Of a DNA stretch of 64,000 nt, positions 15,346 through 23,816 are shown in pieces; position 1 is the first letter of the stretch; each line of letters opens with the position of its first letter. The notes below the pieces were generated by a model. That model was not told where the DNA came from, ran no database searches, and saw nothing but the letters and a program-made list of their open reading frames with translations. Source of the stretch: Candidatus Gastranaerophilales bacterium (GTDB taxonomy: Bacteria > Cyanobacteriota > Vampirovibrionia > Gastranaerophilales > Gastranaerophilaceae); NCBI GenBank assembly GCA_944322615.1, contig CALUPH010000004.1, positions 1-64,000 of the forward strand, written 5' to 3'. The translations under genes and the position numbers were made by a program.

Positions 15346-17073
15346 ATGAGAATGTCAAAGCTTTTTGTGCAAACTTTAAGGGAGTTTCCTGCCGATGCAG
15401 AAGTAATCAGCCATAAATTATTAGTAAGAGCCGGCTATATAAGAAAACTGACCAATGGGGTATATAATTTTCTTCCGTTAATGTGGAGAGTATTGAAGAA
15501 AGTTGAAAATATAGTACGTGAAGAAATGGATGCGGCAGGTGCACAAGAACTTTTGATGCCATTTGTACAACCGTCTGAATTATGGCAAGAATCAGGCAGA
15601 TGGGATGTATACGGTAAAGAGTTAATGCGTCTTAAAGACAGGCACGGAAGAGAAATGTGTCTTGGACCGACTCATGAAGAAGTAATTACCTCAATAGCAA
15701 GAGAAGGAATTCGTTCATATAAACAGTTACCTGTTAATCTGTATCAAATTCAATCTAAATTCAGAGATGAAATAAGACCAAGATTTGGCTTGTTAAGAGG
15801 TCGTGAATTCATAATGAAAGATGCTTATAGCTTCGATGTTGATGAAGAAGGTTTAGATAAATCATATGAAATTATGGCTAAGGCATATAGAAATATATTT
15901 GAAAGATGCGGCTTAGAAACAAAAATGGTTCAATCCGATTCAGGAGCAATCGGCGGTAGCGTTTCACATGAATTTATGGTTTTGGTAAATGAAGAATCAG
16001 AAAATAATGCAGGTGAAAATGATGTATTCTACTGCACAAAATGTGGATATAGTGCAAATTCAAATCATGCTGTATCTATATTGAATGAAGTAGAAACTGA
16101 TGGAAAATTTTCAAAGGCAGAAATAATTGATACGCCGAATACACATTCAATAGAAGAACTTGCAGCATTTTTGAATATTCCTTCAACCGTTATATGTAAG
16201 GCATTAATTTATGTTATAGATGGTAAATATGTTTTGGCATTAATAAGAGGTGATAGAACTGTAGAAGAAACAAAGTTAATGAATGTATTTGCCGGAAATG
16301 ATATTCGAATTGCAAGAAATGATGAAATAGAAGAAATAATGAATGCAAGCGGATTTAATGCTGTAGCCGGTTTTATAGGTCCAAAAGGGCTAAAAAATAT
16401 AGAAATAGTTGCTGATGAAACAGTTAAAGATTTAAAGAACTTTGTTATAGGATGTAATCAAAACGATAAACATTTAGTAGGTGCTAATTGGGGTATAGAT
16501 GTTGAGTTGCCTCAAAGAATTGCAGATATAAGACTTGTTGAAGAAAATGATAAATGCGTTGATTGTGGTGCTCAATTAAAAGTTACCAAGGGAATTGAAG
16601 TAGGTAATATATTTAAACTCGGAACCAAGTACTCAAAGGCAATGAATGCAACATTCACAGATAGAGATGGTAAGGAAAAACCATTTATAATGGGGTGTTA
16701 TGGTATTGGAATATCAAGAACAGCAGCTGCTGCTGTTGAAAGACATCATGATGAATATGGAATAAAATGGCCATTAGCAATTGCTCCATATATGGTTATA
16801 GTTGTTCCTGTGAGCGACCAAGATGAAACTCAAATGAAAGTAGCTGAAGAAATATATAATAAACTATTGGCAGCAAATGTTGAAGTTTTGATTGATGATA
16901 GATCTGAAAGAGCGGGTGTAAAACTCAAAGATGCAGATTTAATAGGTATACCATATAGAATTACCGTTGGTAAAACAATAAAAGATAATCTTGTAGAGTT
17001 TAAAACTCGTGCCAATAATAGTGTTGAAGCTATTACACCGGATGAAGCAATTGCAAGAATTTTAAGTCTATAA
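15346..17073 (+). CDS. proS: Prolyl-tRNA synthetase
   Basis: Class II aminoacyl-tRNA synthetase charging tRNA-Pro, 575 residues, the bacterial type. Motif 1 region (RKLTNGVYNFLPLMWRVLKK), motif 2 (RFGLLRGREFIMKDAYSF) and motif 3 (GCYGIGISRTAAA) are present. Between motifs 2 and 3 lies the ~180-residue INS/YbaK-like editing domain (about 240-390, with FIGPKGL) that removes mischarged Ala. The C-terminal anticodon-binding domain includes VEVLIDDRSERAGVKLKDAD. A cognate tRNA-Pro(TGG) gene is at 51020-51096. The gene is monocistronic and ends in a strong terminator. Confidence 0.97.
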   Translation: MRMSKLFVQTLREFPADAEVISHKLLVRAGYIRKLTNGVYNFLPLMWRVLKKVENIVREEMDAAGAQELLMPFVQPSELWQESGRWDVYGKELMRLKDRHGREMCLGPTHEEVITSIAREGIRSYKQLPVNLYQIQSKFRDEIRPRFGLLRGREFIMKDAYSFDVDEEGLDKSYEIMAKAYRNIFERCGLETKMVQSDSGAIGGSVSHEFMVLVNEESENNAGENDVFYCTKCGYSANSNHAVSILNEVETDGKFSKAEIIDTPNTHSIEELAAFLNIPSTVICKALIYVIDGKYVLALIRGDRTVEETKLMNVFAGNDIRIARNDEIEEIMNASGFNAVAGFIGPKGLKNIEIVADETVKDLKNFVIGCNQNDKHLVGANWGIDVELPQRIADIRLVEENDKCVDCGAQLKVTKGIEVGNIFKLGTKYSKAMNATFTDRDGKEKPFIMGCYGIGISRTAAAAVERHHDEYGIKWPLAIAPYMVIVVPVSDQDETQMKVAEEIYNKLLAANVEVLIDDRSERAGVKLKDADLIGIPYRITVGKTIKDNLVEFKTRANNSVEAITPDEAIARILSL

Positions 17074-17080
17074 AATAATA

Positions 17081-17127
17081 AAAAACAGTTATTTGTGAAG
17101 AAATATTGCGCAAATAACTGTTTTTTG
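17081..17127 (+). terminator. Rho-independent terminator of proS
   Basis: Arms AAAAACAGTTATTTG (17081-17095) and CAAATAACTGTTTTT (17111-17125) form a 15-bp perfect stem with a 15-base loop, and the T-run continues past the stem. It begins 8 bases after the proS stop. Confidence 0.85.
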
Positions 17128-17179
17128 TCAAAAATATTTAATGATTTCTTTTTAATAGACAGACAAAAGGAAGAATATT

Positions 17180-18193
17180 TTGCTTTCAGTGTTATCATAT
17201 CCCTCGTGTAAAATTAATAATAATCCGATAAGACAGAATGCACTTCAAAGCTTTACCGGAAGTGACATTTCAGATTTGCTTGCGAAAGGAGATAAAGCAC
17301 TTAACGAGAATAAATATTCAGAAGCATTGAATGCATATGAGCAGGCAAATAAATTAAATCCTGATGAAAATATAGTATATAAAAAGCTTGGAAAAACCCA
17401 GTTTCATATGAAGGATTATGCATCTTCTGAGAAAAACTATGAGATATATCTTCAGAAATCCCCAGAAGATATAGATGCTTGGATAGAACTTGGAGAAACA
17501 CAAAGACAAGCCGGATTTTATCAAAAAGCATTAAAGAGTTTTGAAAAAGCATATTCATTAGATTCTTCAAATGATTTAGCCAATAGAAGCATATTAGAAA
17601 CAAAAAATAATATATTAAGCATATATTCTCCACAAAGAGCTCAACAAGAAAAAGCAGAACAAGCAGAAAAAAATTTACGTACTGCACTAGACATGACAGT
17701 AAAATATATGACGCCAGAATTCATGCAAGGGTTAAAGGATGTTACAGTACAATTCGGTGAAACAGCTTCAATGGGTGGAACATCTAATATTGCTCAATAT
17801 GAAAATCATAAGAAAGCAATTACTATTTCAAATTCATATATTTATGCTGCACCTCAAGTTATTGCTGCATATTTATCACATGAATCTGTACATGCTCATG
17901 ATAATGATTCTTATACATCAATAAGAGAAGAACAAGATGCATATCAGGTGGCTGCAAAATTTTGGATGAAGAATGCAGGTGGAATAAAAGATCCGGAAAT
18001 GGATTACGCTGTATCTTTATATCAACAATCTCCCTCTAAATTAAATGATAGAGTCGCTGAAATATATAAACTTCGAGATCCAGGTATAGCTGAAACATCA
18101 CCTAATCATCCACCTAAAAAATTATTTCATTTTAATACGTCTAAAACAAAAGCTGCAAGCCAATCAATAAAATCATATGATGTTATTGCGTAA
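17180..18193 (+). CDS. TPR protein with HExxH metallopeptidase-like domain
   Basis: Protein of 337 residues. After an N-terminal segment with ALQSFTGSD (SFTG at 24-27, the tag), three TPR repeats run from about 32 to 133. The C-terminal part contains YLSHESVHAHD, giving zinc-type HExxH at 234-238, with Glu250/Glu251 in IREEQDAY as a candidate third ligand. That arrangement suits a gluzincin-like peptidase, but no known family was recognised and the domain is small. There is no signal peptide or membrane segment. The TTG start at 17180 follows AAAAGGAAG at a good distance; the in-frame GTG at 17189 is an alternative. It converges with the HNH gene, their stops 4 bases apart. Confidence 0.72.
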   Translation: MLSVLSYPSCKINNNPIRQNALQSFTGSDISDLLAKGDKALNENKYSEALNAYEQANKLNPDENIVYKKLGKTQFHMKDYASSEKNYEIYLQKSPEDIDAWIELGETQRQAGFYQKALKSFEKAYSLDSSNDLANRSILETKNNILSIYSPQRAQQEKAEQAEKNLRTALDMTVKYMTPEFMQGLKDVTVQFGETASMGGTSNIAQYENHKKAITISNSYIYAAPQVIAAYLSHESVHAHDNDSYTSIREEQDAYQVAAKFWMKNAGGIKDPEMDYAVSLYQQSPSKLNDRVAEIYKLRDPGIAETSPNHPPKKLFHFNTSKTKAASQSIKSYDVIA

Positions 18194-18197
18194 TTTT

Positions 18198-19340
18198 TTA
18201 TTCTTCTTTAGCATATATTTGGGGGTCAACTATTGTTTTCGGTAATTTTACTTGTCCTTTAGATGCTTCGAAAATTGTTTGTGTTGCATATGCAACATAA
18301 TCTCTGTATTTCTTTTTTGCGATTCTTTTTGATTGAATTATATCGTCAACGGTTTCAAAATAGTCTTGAAGGTACTTAATTCTATTATCTTTATCTTCAT
18401 ATAGCCATTGTAAAAAAGGTTTATTTCCTTTTTGTGCATTACAAGCACTATGCATAGATATATAGTTACTTAAGTCGTCATGATTTTTTTCAATATCATA
18501 TGCTATTATATGATCTGTATTTGCAATAGAAGAAGATAAAAATCTTAAAGCAATGTCATATGAGTTCCAGTCTTGGTTTGCTTTATTTTTACCTGAATAT
18601 TTAACAATCCAAGCGGAATTCATGTCAGAAGATGTTGGAAAGCCTTTTGCAAGCATTTGAATTTTTTCATATTTTTTAGTATTTTGAATTTTAATTTTAC
18701 TGATTCTGTCAATCATAATTTTTCTTCTTACAGGAGCAGAAGGATTTTTTTTGCGTATAATACTTTGAAGAGAATTAAGTTTTTGCATTAAACATTTTTT
18801 CTCAGATTCCGGTAGCCCTTTTGCAATTGCTTTCATTTTTTTAATTTGTCTCATTTGAGCTTTTTGAAGAATAGGCAATTTTGTATCTCTTAAGTCGACA
18901 AGCAATGTTCTGATATCTCTTGAATTACCATTTTTCTCAGATAGGGCACAAATTTCATCATATACACTTTCTTCAACAGGTCTCATATATTCTGTATATT
19001 TACCTAAACAATCAAGATATTGCTCAGGCTCAAGTGAAGCGAGTTCTTGTGCTATTTGGTTGAATTTAGCTTGATTCAGCATTTTCTTTCCGCAAGCAGG
19101 ACAAGGAATATCTGAAAGTTTTGATACTGCAAAATTTCCTGATTTTTCAGCAATATTTTTTCTGTCGGTAGAATACGTTCTTTTCTTTGAAGAAGTGAAA
19201 CTTACAGGTAAATAATATGTATTACTCAGCTGATTAATTGATGAGCCGTTTGTATTTGTTGATGCCATTGAAAAATCATTAGGTTTATTGGACCTATTTG
19301 TATAATAACTTTTGAAAACTGTAATCGGCTGTATTTTCAT
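18198..19340 (-). CDS. HNH nuclease-like protein with N-terminal tag
   Basis: The frame is open to 19433, but the ATG at 19340 gives MKIQPITVF, matching the M-K-I-x-P-I start of neighbouring proteins, so the gene is taken as 380 residues. VSFTSSKK at 46-53 completes the tag. Cys80-Pro-Ala-Cys83 looks like half of a zinc knuckle. Near the C-terminus, NTDHIIAYD (Asp276-His277), then Asn292, His297 and CNAQKGNKPF (Cys300, Asn301) form a recognisable HNH core (D-H ... N ... H ... CN..KG), so a metal-dependent nuclease is likely. The middle is helical and basic. Phage or restriction neighbours are absent, so this is not an obvious mobile-element nuclease. Confidence 0.75.
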   Translation of the reverse strand: MKIQPITVFKSYYTNRSNKPNDFSMASTNTNGSSINQLSNTYYLPVSFTSSKKRTYSTDRKNIAEKSGNFAVSKLSDIPCPACGKKMLNQAKFNQIAQELASLEPEQYLDCLGKYTEYMRPVEESVYDEICALSEKNGNSRDIRTLLVDLRDTKLPILQKAQMRQIKKMKAIAKGLPESEKKCLMQKLNSLQSIIRKKNPSAPVRRKIMIDRISKIKIQNTKKYEKIQMLAKGFPTSSDMNSAWIVKYSGKNKANQDWNSYDIALRFLSSSIANTDHIIAYDIEKNHDDLSNYISMHSACNAQKGNKPFLQWLYEDKDNRIKYLQDYFETVDDIIQSKRIAKKKYRDYVAYATQTIFEASKGQVKLPKTIVDPQIYAKEE

Positions 19341-19640
19341 GCTAACTAAATAATATCTACATTTACATGAAAACCAAAAATTAATATTTTTGTCAAATTG
19401 GGTTACAAAATGTAAACATGAAATTTTAAGCATTAAATTTGCCTATTTTAGAAAAAATATTCTTTATTTTAATAAAATCATAGTTAATTTTTTATAAAAA
19501 TCGTAATAAAAAACTCTAAAACTGTTGGTTTTTTATATAAAAAGAATTTTAAAATTATTTTAGTAACGCAAAGAAATTTGTTTTTGAATTTTAACTTGAT
19601 ATGATTGCTAAGGTCGAACATGTCAAAAGGTAAGTAAAAA
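19341..19640. other. Divergent intergenic region
   Basis: Three hundred very AT-rich bases between two divergent tagged genes. Apart from a modest promoter toward the right (TTGTTT at 19578-19583, TATGAT at 19600-19605, 16-base spacer), I see no gene or strong hairpin. Confidence 0.4.
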
Positions 19641-21389
19641 GTGAAAATATCAGCAGTAGATAGATATAAAACTTCAGACAGACAAACAAATAAAATTCCA
19701 AGTAATATGAGAGGAAAAAATACTTTTTCTCAAAATAATAAGCTGCAGAATTTTAACGGAAGTATATCAGATACTGCGTTTAACTTGTTAGATAAAGGTT
19801 TTAGCGTATTAGATAAAAATGCAATGATACAAGTTTCATTTGTAGATACTGTTTCAACAAATATTCCAAGAACATTGGTAGATTTGAAAACAGGTTTGGC
19901 TGCAGCATTGGAAACTTGCAGACGTGAATTTTCAGGACTTTTTGTTAATTGTTTAATGCCTGGTCTTGTCGTTAAAGGCTTAGCTGGTATTTTGCCAAAA
20001 GATAATCAATTAAAGGGTACAAATGTTGTTGGTTCTTGGGCAAACAGTGATTCTATTGAAAAGTTGAAGGGTGCATATAAACAAGCGCAAGCTTCGGGGG
20101 CTGATGATAAGACAAGAGTATATGTTGAAAAGGTTTTAGGTTCGTTAGAAGGATTAGACGGAAAAAATTGGGTTAAATATGCTGATAAAGCATCTGAACC
20201 TACATATAAAGAAGCTGTTTCAGATATCACTCAAGCAATTTCCTCTTCAGGTTCAGAAAGAAAGAAATTGTTAAAACAGGCACAATCAAAGTTAGCAGGA
20301 TTAACGAAGGCTGAAAGTATATTAAGATTTAATGGAACAGCTCAATCAAATTTAGAAGAAACATTAAGAGATGTTGTGGATTTGGGCAGTAAATTTGAAA
20401 GTGTTAAAAAGAAGACCTTATCTTCAGTTGGAGCAACTGCTGATGATATTATAAAACCAGAAATATCTTCAAAAGTTTCAGATGCGGTTGATAAATATGG
20501 TTCATCTTTAAAGAACTTTGTTAACAAGAAAAGTTTAATAGGGATGGGTATAGTTATTGGTATTGCGGTTAGTATACAAACAATAAACAGAGCAATAACA
20601 AGAAAACAATTTAAAGCAGAGGGTGCTCCGATATATAAAGACTTCGGTAAGAAAGATACAACACAAAAAATGGATGAAAAGCAAAAGAAAGGCTTTTTTG
20701 CTAAAAAACTTGCGGCTGCAGCCGGTATGTACGGCTTAGCAGCAGTATCAATGATGAAAAGACCATCACTTGGCATGTTCCAGTTTTCAGGTATCTTCCC
20801 GACAATGGATCAGTGTCGTTGGATTGCAGCATCTACATTTGCAAGCAGAATGCTTGGCGCTGAAGATGAAAATGAATTAAGAGAAACTACAGTTAGAGAT
20901 ATTGCTTCATTCTCAGGGTTATATTTTCTTGGTGACTATGTAAAAAAAGGTGCAGCTTCAGCTATAGAAGCAATTTCTAAAACTGAAAAAGGAAAACACT
21001 TCTTTGGTGAGAATATAGTTTTACTAAACCGTAAAAAAGAAGTTGCAAAACCGGTGCTAGATAAGAGTGCTTCTTTAGGAAAACAATTTGTATCTCAAGC
21101 CGGCTATAGAGCAAAACAACTTGGTAACTGGATAAAGAATACAGAATTGAAATCTGCAGCGGAAGTTGCAAACACAAAAACTCGTAATTTAAGAAACATA
21201 TGTCGTGTTGCTGATATTGCTTTTTCAGTTGTTATGCTTGGAATATTGCTTCCAAAATACAACCGTTCAGTTACAGAAAAGAAGGTTGCCGAAGCAAAAA
21301 AACAAGAAGAATTGCAAAAAAGGGCAATGCTTGATTTTTCTGCAGTACAAAAAGAAGACACCCCTCAGATTTTTAAAAATTTAATATAA
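19641..21389 (+). CDS. Membrane-associated unknown protein with N-terminal tag
   Basis: Protein of 582 residues, family not recognised. It begins MKISAVDRYK and has KLQNFNGS at 34-41, a close match to the shared N-terminal segment. Residues ~45-300 are mostly soluble and helical with conserved-looking AALETCRREFSGLFVN. Hydrophobic helices follow at about 299-315, 355-373 and 534-553, the last followed by a charged, coiled C-terminus rich in Lys/Glu/Gln. The start codon is GTG with AAAAGG 10 bases upstream. It heads a two-gene run with the small protein at 21516, although that gene has its own promoter. Role unknown. Confidence 0.7.
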   Translation: MKISAVDRYKTSDRQTNKIPSNMRGKNTFSQNNKLQNFNGSISDTAFNLLDKGFSVLDKNAMIQVSFVDTVSTNIPRTLVDLKTGLAAALETCRREFSGLFVNCLMPGLVVKGLAGILPKDNQLKGTNVVGSWANSDSIEKLKGAYKQAQASGADDKTRVYVEKVLGSLEGLDGKNWVKYADKASEPTYKEAVSDITQAISSSGSERKKLLKQAQSKLAGLTKAESILRFNGTAQSNLEETLRDVVDLGSKFESVKKKTLSSVGATADDIIKPEISSKVSDAVDKYGSSLKNFVNKKSLIGMGIVIGIAVSIQTINRAITRKQFKAEGAPIYKDFGKKDTTQKMDEKQKKGFFAKKLAAAAGMYGLAAVSMMKRPSLGMFQFSGIFPTMDQCRWIAASTFASRMLGAEDENELRETTVRDIASFSGLYFLGDYVKKGAASAIEAISKTEKGKHFFGENIVLLNRKKEVAKPVLDKSASLGKQFVSQAGYRAKQLGNWIKNTELKSAAEVANTKTRNLRNICRVADIAFSVVMLGILLPKYNRSVTEKKVAEAKKQEELQKRAMLDFSAVQKEDTPQIFKNLI

Positions 21390-21445
21390 GTAACAATTTT
21401 TTACAAGATTCGCAAAAAAAAATAAGTTTGAGTTTTGTACTAATG

Positions 21446-21479
21446 TTGAGTTGTTAAAAACTCAAAAATAATGTATAAT
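21446..21479 (+). promoter_or_regulatory. Promoter with overlapping inverted repeat
   Basis: TTGTTA (21451-21456) and TATAAT (21474-21479) have an ideal 17-base spacer, 37 bases before the gene at 21516. The inverted repeat TTGAGTT (21446-21452) / AACTCAA (21459-21465) spans the -35 box, where a repressor could block RNA polymerase. Confidence 0.6.
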
Positions 21480-21515
21480 GAATCAGATTCCCGAAGATGT
21501 AAAGGAGAGAAGTAA

Positions 21516-21866
21516 GTGGTTGACAATAGGTCAGCTGGTGCACTCGGGATTGGTGGCGGTATAAACTTCAAGAGTGGAGATATATCAGGTACTGCGGCTA
21601 AAACCTCTGATGACCGCGCCAGTCAAGGAACCGAATATTTTATGCAAGAAGGTGAGGATCAGCAAAATTCTCGTCAAGAGCCTTTTGTAGACAGAAGCAT
21701 GCAACTTAGAGCTTCTCTAAATTCTCTTGCACTTTTGAATGTGGTTTCTGTTCTTCAGAATAAGAGAAAAAGTATATTGTTGGATGATGAAGATTATTCG
21801 GAAAAAATAAAATCTAAAAAAGTACAAAAAGTAGATAAAGATAAAGAAGAAGAAACAAAAAAATAG
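21516..21866 (+). CDS. Small unknown protein with INFKSG motif
   Basis: Protein of 116 residues, family not recognised. The Gly-rich N-terminus (ALGIGGGINFKSGDISG) includes NFKSG at 17-21, similar to the shared tag. The middle is polar, with a short hydrophobic helix (LNSLALLNVVSVL), and the C-terminal ~30 residues are almost entirely Lys, Asp and Glu. The GTG start is supported by AAAGGAGAG at good spacing. It has its own promoter and ends in a strong terminator shared with the convergent gene. Confidence 0.7.
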   Translation: MVDNRSAGALGIGGGINFKSGDISGTAAKTSDDRASQGTEYFMQEGEDQQNSRQEPFVDRSMQLRASLNSLALLNVVSVLQNKRKSILLDDEDYSEKIKSKKVQKVDKDKEEETKK

Positions 21867-21896
21867 AACCGAGATTTATATCTCGGTTCTATTTTT
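21863..21896. terminator. Bidirectional terminator
   Basis: ATAGAACCGAGAT (21863-21875) and ATCTCGGTTCTAT (21880-21892) make a 13-bp perfect stem with a 4-base loop followed by TTTT. It lies between convergent genes, so it can serve both, and the A-run on the left supplies the reverse-strand T-tract. Confidence 0.85.
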
Positions 21897-21902
21897 ATCT
21901 AA

Positions 21903-22196
21903 TTACATAGTCCATTCTGTGCTATGAATTTTTCTTGCTAAATATTCTTCCGGAGTTTCTTTATCTGCCAAAGTTCTTTGAGGAGTGAATTGTGGATTTT
22001 CTTTTTGTGTAGCTTTTATTTGACCTGCGGTAATAGGATAAACATAATTTGACCCCCAAGTGCCATAAGAAACTACTTTATCATCCGGTGTATTTTCGTC
22101 AATTTTAATTAACGGTTTCATTTCTTGCTTCTTTTCCCCAAAATTTACAGATTTTTTCATGTAATTTGTAGACATTGTAATAGGTGCTATTTTCAT
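21903..22196 (-). CDS. Small unknown protein, MKIAPI...VNFGEKK tag
   Basis: Protein of 97 residues, family not recognised. It is perhaps the clearest case of the shared N-terminus: MKIAPITMSTNYMKKSVNFG, with the aromatic motif at 18-20. The remainder is short, polar and Pro/Thr-rich, with WGSNYVYPITAGQIKATQKE and a charged end. There is no signal peptide. A strong ribosome-binding site (GAAGGAGAGA) precedes the ATG. Since little more than the tag and ~70 residues is present, it may be a partner or cargo protein. Confidence 0.7.
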   Translation of the reverse strand: MKIAPITMSTNYMKKSVNFGEKKQEMKPLIKIDENTPDDKVVSYGTWGSNYVYPITAGQIKATQKENPQFTPQRTLADKETPEEYLARKIHSTEWTM

Positions 22197-22341
22197 TTTC
22201 TCTCTCCTTCTCTATTAACTAGAATAATAAACACACATAATTAACAAAAAACGTAAAAAAAATTTTTGCTATAAAAAATAAAAAAATTAAAAAATTTTCT
22301 AAAATAAAATATTCTGTTAGAATGATAGAAGGAAGTGTGAT

Positions 22342-23490
22342 ATGAAAAAAAATCTGATAAGAACATTATTATTGTTTCTTCTACTTGTACCAACATATGT
22401 ATATGCTCTTGAATTTAAAGATATAAATCATGGTTTTTGGGCATATAAAGAGATTGATTTTTTGACAGATGAAGGAATAATTTCAGGCTATCCTGATAAT
22501 GAATATTTGCCGCAAAAGCTTGTAACAAGAGCAGAATATGCAGCAATGGTTATAAAAACAATTGGACAAGAAAATATTCCTATTGAAACTATGTATACTT
22601 TTGAGGATATAGATAATAGTCATTGGGCTTGGGGGTATATTTTAAGAGCCGTCAATCTTGATATATTGAAACCTGCTTCTGACAGCTATTTTTATCCTAA
22701 TGATTATGTTACAAGAAGCGAAGTAATAACATTTCTTGTAAATATATTAAAATCAGAAGATATAAGTAAGAAAGAAGCAATTATTGCACTTCAGAATTCT
22801 TTTGATGATTTTGATGAAATTCCGGACTGGTTTAAAGTAACGGCAGGTAAAGCTGAGGTGCTTAATGTGATAGCGAAAGAACCCCCTCGTGAGCGTTATC
22901 TTGATTATGATAAGTATGTTAACAGAGCTCAAATGGCAGTATTTTTAGCAAGATTAAAACAAATAACAGATGGTTATATACAGGAAAGAATTAAAGCAGA
23001 AAAATCTCCTAAAATAGGTGAGGGAATAATTGTTGAGAATGTTCACAGAATTGATGATGTAGTTACATTACCTGCAAATACGATACTTCCTATAATGGTA
23101 ATAGGTCAATTAAGTTCAGGAGATGCAGAACCAGGGCAAATGTTCCAGGCAAGATTTGCAAACAATATTGTTGATTATGAACATCATATACTTTTATCCA
23201 AAGATATAATTCTTGTTGGAAAAGTTTTAGACACAAGAAATGCAATCAATTTTGTGAGAAATGGAGAAATGGTATTTGAATTGTCTGCAACAAATAATAA
23301 CAAGAATTTTACAAGAATATTAGGTGTTGCAGAATACGAAGCTTCAGTTGTTGAGTCAAATAAAGTTAAAAAAGTGGCAAAAAACATTATAAAAGGCAGG
23401 GATTTTATTGCAAAAGACGGGCAAATATTGTATATAAAGCTTTTTAAACCAATGAGGGTAAACATTGTAACAGGGGAAGTATTAGATTAA
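22342..23490 (+). CDS. Secreted SLH-domain protein
   Basis: Protein of 382 residues with a signal peptide (MKKNLIRTLLLFLLLVPTYVYA) followed by S-layer homology repeats: FKDINHGFWAYKEIDFL...GIISGYPDN (about 25-75), FEDIDNSHWAWGYILRAV (about 86-140) and a weaker third (about 150-210) with the DYDKYVNRAQMAVFLARL ending. SLH domains bind cell-wall-linked polymers, and in cyanobacteria and relatives they tether outer-membrane proteins to peptidoglycan. The C-terminal ~160 residues are beta-rich and have no membrane-spanning character, so this is a wall-bound periplasmic protein rather than a porin. Its end overlaps the convergent RWYD-repeat gene by 4 bases. Confidence 0.9.
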   Translation: MKKNLIRTLLLFLLLVPTYVYALEFKDINHGFWAYKEIDFLTDEGIISGYPDNEYLPQKLVTRAEYAAMVIKTIGQENIPIETMYTFEDIDNSHWAWGYILRAVNLDILKPASDSYFYPNDYVTRSEVITFLVNILKSEDISKKEAIIALQNSFDDFDEIPDWFKVTAGKAEVLNVIAKEPPRERYLDYDKYVNRAQMAVFLARLKQITDGYIQERIKAEKSPKIGEGIIVENVHRIDDVVTLPANTILPIMVIGQLSSGDAEPGQMFQARFANNIVDYEHHILLSKDIILVGKVLDTRNAINFVRNGEMVFELSATNNNKNFTRILGVAEYEASVVESNKVKKVAKNIIKGRDFIAKDGQILYIKLFKPMRVNIVTGEVLD

Positions 23491-23816
23491 TTAATACTTT
23501 CTTTTTTATAAACACCCATTTCTTCCAAAGCTTTTAAAAAGTTTTGTGCAGTTGCTTTTTGAACATCAGGCGGAACAACTCTCAAGAGTTCGACTGTTCT
23601 TGAAATAATTGGATCTTTGTCATACCAACGGTTACATACTTTGGGTCTTACCATTTCATAAAATTTATCAATAGCTTCTTTTGAAACTTTCTTTTCTATT
23701 TCTTGTAAGAAAATTTCTGCTTGAGACTTTAATTCAGTTTGATAATTTTGAAGAAGATTAATTACTTCTAACAAAACAGGATCATGATCATACCATCTTT
23801 TATAATTGTGATTCAC
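23487..23816 (-). CDS. Tandem RWYD-DP repeat protein coupled to murA
   Basis: Protein of 109 residues. Two copies of one unit are visible: RWYDHDPVLLEVINLL at 7-22 and RWYDKDPIISRTVELLRVVP at 63-82, each followed by a helix containing AEIFLQEI or AQNFLKAL. I have no named family for it. Its start codon lies inside murA (17-base overlap), so translation is coupled to MurA and a role connected with peptidoglycan precursor synthesis or cell growth is a reasonable guess. It has no signal or membrane segment. Its 3' end overlaps the SLH gene by 4 bases. Confidence 0.75.
   Translation of the reverse strand: MNHNYKRWYDHDPVLLEVINLLQNYQTELKSQAEIFLQEIEKKVSKEAIDKFYEMVRPKVCNRWYDKDPIISRTVELLRVVPPDVQKATAQNFLKALEEMGVYKKESIN

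Noticed and set aside
19341-19433. Longer start for the HNH protein
   Set aside because: The extra 31 residues have no family support, and the ATG at 19340 gives the MKIQPI start shared with neighbours.
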